Source: Symsagittifera roscoffensis
Lineage: Eukaryota; Xenacoelomorpha; Acoela; Convolutidae
Reading direction: 5' to 3'
NCBI RefSeq assembly: GCF_963678635.1
Contig: NC_087062.1
Span: 6,746,193-6,810,192 of the forward strand
Length of the DNA: 64,000 nt
Part shown: positions 58,055-64,000 of the stretch, piece after piece
Numbering within the stretch: the first letter of the stretch is position 1
How the letters are laid out: each line of letters begins with the position of its first letter
Made by a program: the position numbers and the translations under genes
The notes under the pieces: model-generated
The model's input: only the letters and a program-made list of their open reading frames with translations
Told to the model about the DNA's origin: nothing
Database searches by the model: none

Positions 58055-59491
58055 TTGTTAGGATGGCTGCCATCCCATAAACATTTCCGGTCGAGTATAT
58101 TAAAAATTACAGACCCGTCTGAAATGGATATTGCTGAACAGAAGCTCATTTACCTGTCCCAGGATGAGTCATTCCCTAGTGAGCTAAAACTACTAAGAGC
58201 CGGTAAAGTTATCACGAGGAATAGTCGGATCGCCAAGTATTCGCCGTTTATTGGACCAGCTGGCATTCTTCGCTCGACCGGGCGCATCAGCCGCTTGGTT
58301 AATTCCGATTTCGATAGCAAGCATCCGATTATACTTGATGCACGTCACGCGGTTGTTCGGTTATTGGTTCAGCACTTGCACGTTAGGAATTTCCAGCAAG
58401 GCTTAGATTACATGCGTGCGGTGGTTAATTTGAAGTACGTTGTGTTAAATTTGCGATGGTTGCTGCGAAACATTAAAAATACTTGAGTTTCTTGCCGAAA
58501 ACGCAAAGCGCAAACAGTAACTCATATTATGGCTGATCTGCCCATTGAAAGGCTGGGTTACAAGCAACCTGCTTTCTCTAACACAGGTGTCGACTACTTT
58601 GGGCCGTTCCTAGTTCCAATCCGGAGAAGTAAGGAAAAGAGGTGGGGTTTTTTGTTCACCTGTCTCACCACTAGAGCGGTGCACATTGAAGTGGTCCCCT
58701 CGCTCGACACAAGCTCTTGTGTGATGGGCGTGGAGAGGTTTATCGCGCGTCGCGGTACTCCGACTACTATCATGTCTGACAACGGAACGAACTTTGTTGG
58801 CGCTCAGAAAGAGCTCTTAGCTTGCATTGAGAGTTGGAACAAGCTCTCACCCGCTGTTTTTGTTCAGAAAGGGATCAAGTGGAAATTCAATCCACCCAGC
58901 GCACCGCACCATGATGGCTCCTGGGAGCGATTAGTTCGGAGTGTCAAGCGCGTTTTGTATGACATCTTAGGCAACAGAAGAGTAACTGAGGAGGTGCTAA
59001 GAACCACGCTGTGCCTTGTTGAGCAATCACTCAACGCTAGACCGATAACAGCCGTTAGTTCCGATCCGCTAGATCTAGAGGCGTTGACCCCGAATCATTT
59101 TATCCTTGGTCAACATGCAGCGAGTTTTCCGTCGCTAAGTTTCGAAGAAAACTTCGACCATAAGAAGCGGTTCGCTAGAGCGCAATCATACGCTAACGCA
59201 AAATGGACACGGTGGATGCGGGAATACGTTCCTTCCCTCAATAGGAGGGCAAAGTGGCACAACCAGTCAGACGTTAAGTTGAAAGCCGGCGACTTGGTTT
59301 GGGTCATAGAGCCTGACACTCCACGTGGACATTATCCACTCGCACGTATCCTAAGACTGCACTATGGCAAGGACGGATGCGCGAGATCCGCCGACATAAA
59401 GACCGTCACGAGTGAACTGACCCGCCCGACCGTAAAGCTCGCTCCCGTTCTTCCTTGTTTAGGGGTGGAGGATGTTGCAGCGCAAATGTAA
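58055..59491 (+). pseudogene. BEL/Pao integrase
   Basis: The segment at 58055-58486 carries the N-terminal region (HPIILDARHAVVRLLVQHLH, an H2C2 finger precursor). A TGA at 58484-58486 sits where the finger's first Cys would be expected before VSCRKRKAQT. The core at 58529-59491 has VDYFGPF (Asp 58592), SDNGTNF (Asp 58778) and HHDGSWERLVRSVK (Glu 58925). A DUF5641-like tail (LNRRAKWH, KAGDLVWVIEP, YPLARI) follows. The last codons run into the 3' LTR, with the TAA at 59489-59491. It would insert element DNA, leaving the 5-bp duplication. Confidence 0.93.
59461..59472 (+). other. Polypurine tract of the BEL/Pao element
   Basis: AGGGGTGGAGGA directly precedes the 3' LTR and overlaps the last codons of integrase. 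Position and purine content fit the plus-strand primer. Confidence 0.75.
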
Positions 59492-59939
59492 ATGTGCGAG
59501 AGTATAAATGCATATAAAGTTGAACCAAAATGTAACAACCATAAGCACAGTTGGCCGAGTGGCCTAAGCTAACGCCGATTATATGTGTGACATAACAGTT
59601 GACGTAGGTTCGAGTCCCCCACCTGCCCATGTATTATTATACTAAAAAAGGGGTTATTTCCTATTTTAACTGTTAAGTTGATTCTAATTTGGTTCAGCCT
59701 TGATTAAGGCTGACCGCTAAAAAAGAGCAATTTGTCTCAAGGACATAACCGACCGGTTCTTGTGGCTAGCTTGCGCTAATTTGTTATTGAAGCGCTAAAT
59801 TTGATGAATTTATGAACTCGTTATACAGCAAGTTTTGGGATAAAATTATCAATATTGCCTTTGAATTTTGTATTCCCGAGAAGACGAATTCATTGTTGAT
59901 TTGTCGGTTAAATTCATCCTACGGAGATTAGCGGGCACA
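59473..59939 (+). repeat. 3' LTR of the BEL/Pao element
   Basis: 467 bp, same ends as the 5' LTR, differing at about 15-20 positions by eye. The tRNA-like segment is conserved (A box from 59552, B box 59607-59617, no change in either box). CTTTC follows at 59940. Confidence 0.93.
59544..59631 (+). other. tRNA-like segment in the 3' LTR
   Basis: Same A- and B-box layout as 50273-50360. The one difference seen inside it lies between the boxes (GATTATATG for GATTAAATG). Flanking LTR sequence differs more, hinting that the module was under selection before insertion or simply by chance. Confidence 0.7.
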
Positions 59940-60479
59940 CTTTCTTTTGGTAACAGTTTTTGTTGAAAATTTTTGTGATAAGTAAAAAAATTTTCCAAGG
60001 CGGCGTTTCGAAAAAAAACTTTTAAAACATTTGTTCCATGCATTTTATTAATATCAGTTTTAATCAAACAGGGATTTCATAATACCTGTTTTATCAAAAA
60101 GGAATTTATCCAAAGAAGTTTTTTCCTTACGCTGTTTGCTCAAAAAATTTTTTTGCTTATGCGCTGAAAAAATGCAATCAAGAAACGCAGACAAAATAAA
60201 TTTTTCAACTTTTGATTAATTCGGTGGAGTAAGAAGAATTTTGTGAAATAATACAAAACTTCATGCAATTCCATTTTTGGACTCAACTGGAAGACTACTT
60301 AACAAAATTAATGCTAAAATTCTCCACCATGAATGCAGGGGATCCAGCCATTCACTTCTAGACACTATTTACGAATCATAAAGCAAGAGATCTAGCGAAA
60401 CATTGCCAAGCTTGGTATAAATTTTAATTTCAAACAAACAATCAAACGATCAAATAAGCCATTTTGTGCTTGTCTTTTT
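59940..60479. other. Intergenic stretch downstream of the repeat-protein gene
   Basis: Begins with the CTTTC target duplication, then A/T-rich sequence. On the minus strand it should hold the 3' untranslated region of the gene ending at 60480. An ATTAAA at about 60423-60428 (minus strand) could serve as poly(A) signal. Nothing else is seen. Confidence 0.45.
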
Positions 60480-63400
60480 CTACCACCATCTCCCCTTTGG
60501 TCGGTCTGATTCAGATGATTTGGGCGAGGAGCTACGACGACTTTTTGAATCAGACGAGGTTTTCTTGTTGTCGGTTGCACCACTTTCGCCACCTGTTGAT
60601 GGTTTCTGAGAACCTCCAATACTTCCAGTTGCGGCGCTGTCCGCTGCTGTCGACGGTTTCTGAGTTGATAACTGGGATTCTGCCATAGTTCCAGTTGCGG
60701 CGGAGTCCGCTGCTGTTGACGGTTTCTGAGTTGATAATTGGGATCCGGCCATACTTCCAGTTGCGGCGCTGTCCGCTGCTGTTGACGGTTTCTGAGTTGA
60801 TAATTGGGATCCGGCCATACTTCCAGTTGCGGCGCTGTCCGCTGCTGTCGACGGTTTCTGAGTTGATAATTGCGATCCGGCCATACTTCCAGTGGCTGCG
60901 CTGTCCGCTGCTGTTGGCGGTTTCTGAGTTGATAATTGGGATCCGGCCATACTTCCAGTTGCGGCGCTGTCCGCTGCTGTTGACGGTTTCTGAGTTGATA
61001 ATTGGGATCCCGCCATACTTCCAGTTGCGGCGCTGTCCGCTGCTGTTGGCGGTTTCTGAGTTGATAATTGGGATGCTGCCATACTTCCAGTTGCGGCGCT
61101 GTCCGCTGCTGTTGACGGCTTTTGCGTGGAAAATTGGGAGCCACTCGCGGTTCCAGTCGCTTGAGACTCCTCAATTGTTGACAAGTTCTTTCCCCGAGTT
61201 CCAGTACCAGATGTCTGGCCGCCTTTTGAGTCACTCAGTGTTGAAGTCTTATCGCTCTGTGAACCACTCCCTAAAGAAGTTTGACCTCCTTGCGATCCAG
61301 TCATTGTAGAACGTGGACCGCCGTGTGAAGTGACTTCTGAAGAACCTGGACCACCATGTGAAGTAGCCATTGTAGAGCCTGGACCACCATGTGAAGTGGC
61401 CATACTAGAACCGGGGCCACCATGCGATGTCGCCATCGAAGAGGCTGGACCACCATGGGAAGTGGCCACTGTAGAATATGGATCGTGATTTGAAGAACCC
61501 ATTGTAGAACGTGGACCGCCGTGTGAAGTGACTTCTGAAGAACCTGGACCACCATGTGAAGTAGCCATTGTAGAGCCTGGACCACCATGTGAAGTGGCCA
61601 TACTAGAACCTGGACCACCATGCGATGTCGCCATTGTATAACCTGGGCCACCATGTGAAGTAGCCACTGTAGAGTACGGATCATGATGAGACGAAACCAT
61701 TGTAGAACCTGGTCCACCATGTGAAGTAGCCACTGTAGAATACGGATCATGATGAGACGAAACCATTGTAGAACCTGGTCCACCATGTGAAGTAGCCACT
61801 GTAGAATACGGATCATGATGAGACGAAACCATTGTAGAACCTGGTCCACCATGTGAAGTAGCCACTGTAGAATACGGATCATGATGAGACGAAACCATTG
61901 TAGAACCTGGTCCACCATGTGAAGTAGCCACTGTAGAATACGGATCATGATGAGACGAAATCATTGTAGAACCTGGTCCACCATGTGAAGTGGCCACTGT
62001 TGAATATGGATCGTGATGTGAAGAAGACATTGTTGAACCTGGACCACCATGCGAAGTGGCCGTTGTAGAGCCTGGACCATTCTGTGAAGTGGCCATGCTT
62101 GAACCTGGACCACCATGTGATGTGATGATTGTAGAGGCTGGACCGCCATGTGATGTAGCCATCGTAGAGCTTGGACCACCTTGTGAATCCTTCGTTATAG
62201 ACGTTTGACCACCCTGAGATCCAGCCAATTTAGAGCCTGGCTCACCTTGCAAATCACTCATTGCTGGCGATTGACCACCTTGTGATCCAGCCATTTTAGA
62301 ACCTGGTTCACTTTGCGAACCACTCATTGCAGACGATTGACCACCTTGTGATCCAGCCGTTTTAGAACCTGGTTCACCTTGCGAACCACTCATTGCTGAC
62401 GATTGACCACCTTGTGATCCAGCCATTTTAGAACCTGGTTCATCTTGCGAACCACTCATTGCAGACGATTGACCACCTTGTGATCCAGCCATTTTAGAAC
62501 CTGGTTCAACTTGCGAACCACTCATTGCTGACGATTGACCACCTTGTGATCCAGCCATTTTAGAACCTGGTTCATCTTGCGAACCACTCATTGCAGATGA
62601 TTGACCACCTTGTGATCCAACCGTTTTAGAACCTGGTTCACCTTGCGAACCACTCATTGCTGACGATTGACCACCTTGTGATCCAGCCATTTTAGAACCT
62701 GGTTCACCTTGCGAACCACTCATTGCAGATGATTGACCACCTTGTGATCCAGCCATTTTGGAACCTGGTTCATCTTGCAAACCACTCATTGCAGATGTTT
62801 GTCCACCTTTGGAGCCAGCCATTGTAGAACCTGTACCACCTTGAGATCTAGCCATTGTAGAACCTGGAACACCTTGAGATCCAGCCATTGTAGAATTTGG
62901 ACCACCTTGAGATCCAGCCATTGTAGAACCTGGACCGCCCTGTGATCCAGCCATTGTAGAACCTGGTTCACCTTGAGATCTAGCCATTGTAGATCCTGGT
63001 TCACCTTGGGAACCACTCATTGCAGAGGTTTGACCACCCTGAGATCCAGCAGTTTTAGAACCTGGTTCAACTTGGGAACCACTCATTGCAGATGTTTGAC
63101 CCCCCTGTGATCCAGTCATTGTAGAACCTTGACCTCCTTGTGATCCAGTCATTGTAGAACCTGGACCGTCTTGAGATCCAGCCATTGTAGAAGCTGGACC
63201 GCCCTGAGATCCAGCCATTGTAGAACCTGGACCGCCTTGTGATCCAGCCATTGTAGAACCTGGTGCATCTTGAGATCCAGTCATTGTAGAACCTGGACCG
63301 CCTTGTGATCCAGTCATTGTAGAGCTTGGACCGCCTTGAGATCCAGCCATTGTAGAACCTGGTCCGCCTCGAGATCCATTCTTTTTAGAACCTGGTCCGC

Positions 63401-64000
63401 CTTGGGATCCAGTCATTGTAGAACCTGGACCGGCTTGAGATCCAGTCATTGTAGAACCTGGACCGCCTTGAGATCCAACCATTGTAGAACCTGGTCCGCC
63501 TTGAGATCCAGTCATTGTAGAACCTGGTCCGCCTTGAGATTCAGCCATTGTAGAGCCTGGTCCGCCTTGAGATCCAGCCATTGTAGAACCTGGTCCGCCT
63601 TGAGATCCAGCCATTGTAGAACCTGGTCCGCCTTGGGATCCAGTCATTGTAGAACCTGGACCGGCTTGAGATCCAGTCATTGTAGAACCTGGACCGCCTT
63701 GAGATCCAACCATTGTAGAACCTGGTCCGCCTTGAGATCCAGCCATTGTAGAACCTGGTCCGCCTTGTGATCCAGTCATATTAGAACCTGGACCGCCTTG
63801 GGATTCAGTCATTGTAGAACCTGGACCGGCTTGAGATCCAGCCATTGTAGAACCTGGTCCGCCTTGAGATCCAGCCATTGTAGAACCTGGACCGCCTTGG
63901 GATCCAGTCATTGTAGAAGCTGGTCCCCCTTGAGATCCAGCCATTGTAGAACCCCATCCGCCTTGTGATCCAGTCATATTAGAACCTGGACCGCCTTGAG
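60480..64000 (-). CDS. Giant low-complexity repeat protein, 3' part
   Basis: An uninterrupted minus-strand frame of at least 1173 codons, open at the right edge, so start and any signal peptide are outside the window. From N- to C-terminus: about 35 copies of an 11-residue unit GSQGGPGSTMA, nine 22-residue units of the type GGQSSAMSGSQGEPGSKMA, units TSHGGPGSTMVSSHHDPYST (22 residues, six near-identical plus one variant), and eight units of TQKPSTAADSAATGSMAG plus SQLS. The tail is basic and Ser-rich (SKSRRSSSPKSS) ending in RWW. There is no Cys. GPG/GGP turns and dense Ser/Thr suggest a disordered or elastic, possibly O-glycosylated extracellular protein such as a silk, mucin or cuticle component, by composition only. 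The family is not recognised. Confidence 0.75.
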   Translation of the reverse strand, partial: QGGPGSNMTGSQGGWGSTMAGSQGGPASTMTGSQGGPGSTMAGSQGGPGSTMAGSQAGPGSTMTESQGGPGSNMTGSQGGPGSTMAGSQGGPGSTMVGSQGGPGSTMTGSQAGPGSTMTGSQGGPGSTMAGSQGGPGSTMAGSQGGPGSTMAESQGGPGSTMTGSQGGPGSTMVGSQGGPGSTMTGSQAGPGSTMTGSQGGPGSKKNGSRGGPGSTMAGSQGGPSSTMTGSQGGPGSTMTGSQDAPGSTMAGSQGGPGSTMAGSQGGPASTMAGSQDGPGSTMTGSQGGQGSTMTGSQGGQTSAMSGSQVEPGSKTAGSQGGQTSAMSGSQGEPGSTMARSQGEPGSTMAGSQGGPGSTMAGSQGGPNSTMAGSQGVPGSTMARSQGGTGSTMAGSKGGQTSAMSGLQDEPGSKMAGSQGGQSSAMSGSQGEPGSKMAGSQGGQSSAMSGSQGEPGSKTVGSQGGQSSAMSGSQDEPGSKMAGSQGGQSSAMSGSQVEPGSKMAGSQGGQSSAMSGSQDEPGSKMAGSQGGQSSAMSGSQGEPGSKTAGSQGGQSSAMSGSQSEPGSKMAGSQGGQSPAMSDLQGEPGSKLAGSQGGQTSITKDSQGGPSSTMATSHGGPASTIITSHGGPGSSMATSQNGPGSTTATSHGGPGSTMSSSHHDPYSTVATSHGGPGSTMISSHHDPYSTVATSHGGPGSTMVSSHHDPYSTVATSHGGPGSTMVSSHHDPYSTVATSHGGPGSTMVSSHHDPYSTVATSHGGPGSTMVSSHHDPYSTVATSHGGPGYTMATSHGGPGSSMATSHGGPGSTMATSHGGPGSSEVTSHGGPRSTMGSSNHDPYSTVATSHGGPASSMATSHGGPGSSMATSHGGPGSTMATSHGGPGSSEVTSHGGPRSTMTGSQGGQTSLGSGSQSDKTSTLSDSKGGQTSGTGTRGKNLSTIEESQATGTASGSQFSTQKPSTAADSAATGSMAASQLSTQKPPTAADSAATGSMAGSQLSTQKPSTAADSAATGSMAGSQLSTQKPPTAADSAATGSMAGSQLSTQKPSTAADSAATGSMAGSQLSTQKPSTAADSAATGSMAGSQLSTQKPSTAADSAATGTMAESQLSTQKPSTAADSAATGSIGGSQKPSTGGESGATDNKKTSSDSKSRRSSSPKSSESDRPKGRWW
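60590..61150 (-). repeat. 66-bp coding repeat, TQKPSTAADSAATG type
   Basis: Eight tandem units of about 66 bp, nearly identical at the DNA level (for example TTCCAGTTGCGGCGCTGTCC in most copies). Small changes include Thr/Ser-to-Gly codons (KPP for KPS). Unit length equals two 11-residue units. Confidence 0.88.
61660..62040 (-). repeat. 66-bp coding repeat, SSHHDPYSTV type
   Basis: Six near-identical 66-bp units with TACGGATCATGATGAGACGA in the centre, each encoding an 11-residue GGPGSTM unit plus an HHDPYST unit. Such high identity points to recent expansion. Confidence 0.88.
62200..62810 (-). repeat. 66-bp coding repeat, GGQSSAMSGSQ type
   Basis: Nine units of 66 bp with TTGCGAACCACTCATTGC in most, alternating Lys-containing and Glu-containing 11-mers (GSKMA / GSQGEP). 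The opposite charges alternate regularly along the chain. Confidence 0.88.
62810..64000 (-). repeat. 33-bp coding repeat, GSQGGPGSTMA type
   Basis: About 35 tandem 33-bp units, continuing beyond the window. DNA motif GATCCAGCCATTGTAGAACC (plus strand) recurs with few changes. The unit contains no stop in one further frame over long stretches, which explains the long overlapping frames on both strands here. Confidence 0.88.

Larger units (their letters stand above)
50202..59939 (+). mobile_element. BEL/Pao LTR retrotransposon, complete ends, decayed frames
   Basis: A 9.7-kb element with 467-bp LTRs (TG...CA), a 5-bp target duplication CTTTC and, in order, an unusually long leader, an extra ORF, gag, protease, RT (YMDDYLDS), Pao-type RNase H and integrase with DUF5641-like C-terminus. 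RT, protease and integrase motifs place it in BEL/Pao. Each long frame has single stop codons or small frameshifts, while the LTRs differ at some 15-20 of 467 positions by eye, so it is a fairly old, inactive copy. Confidence 0.95.

Noticed and set aside
60695-61309. Plus-strand frame of about 200 codons with RRCPLLLTVSELI repeats
   Set aside because: It is the antisense of the 66-bp repeats; repeat lengths divisible by three keep other frames open without function.
61301-61948. Minus-strand frame with MIRILQWLLHMVDQVLQW repeats, and 63336-63770 plus-strand RSSHCRTWSAL repeats
   Set aside because: Alternative frames of the same repeat array. The GSQGGPGSTM frame is the one that stays open throughout.
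1-64000. CRISPR arrays, operons, ribosome-binding sites, bacterial genes
   Set aside because: All content is eukaryotic. The regular repeats are coding or transposon-derived without spacer-repeat structure.

Overview
The window is AT-rich animal DNA with long A/T homopolymers, very low gene density, LTR retrotransposons of the Ty3/gypsy and BEL/Pao types, many non-autonomous DNA transposons and stacked tandem duplications. BEL/Pao elements are confined to animals, so an invertebrate (arthropod or nematode-like) fits best. Nothing in the window fixes the phylum.

Layout: (1) 1-1448 is flank with short tandem repeats. (2) 1449-10167 is a complete but decayed Ty3/gypsy-type element on the minus strand, with 260-bp LTRs, a 5-bp target duplication (CGACC), a primer-binding site abutting the LTR, gag, protease, RT, RNase H and integrase. 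A 1.86-kb tandem duplication gives it two integrase regions. (3) 10168-28700 is non-coding: an old ~1-kb tandem array broken up by later insertions, hAT-like copies, a family starting GTTCCGACT, a 457-bp inverted-repeat element with a perfect 9-bp target duplication, a Tc1/mariner-type foldback element and a few promoter-like islands. (4) 29190-43020 is a recent direct duplication of a block whose first copy holds a nested 3 x 1239-bp tandem array. It is followed to about 47300 by older, diverged tandem repeats of ~250 bp and ~1.7 kb. (5) 47270-50201 is mostly non-coding, with one weak exon-like stretch and one fragment beside the BEL insertion.

(6) 50202-59939 is a complete-ended BEL/Pao element on the plus strand: 467-bp LTRs, CTTTC target duplication, an extra ORF before gag, then gag, protease, RT, RNase H and integrase. 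All long frames carry stops or frameshifts, so it is inactive in cis. Both LTRs contain a tRNA-like segment with A- and B-box matches, and the extra ORF looks faintly like an SGNH-type hydrolase. (7) 60480-64000 (minus) is the 3' part of a very long open frame, made almost wholly of 11- and 22-residue repeats rich in Ser, Gly, Gln, Thr and Pro. It is the only intact host-gene candidate and runs off the right edge.

The best leads for something undescribed are the extra BEL ORF with its tRNA-like LTR module, the repeat protein, the heat-shock-element-bearing foldback repeat inside the segmental duplication, and the 9-bp-TSD inverted-repeat element.
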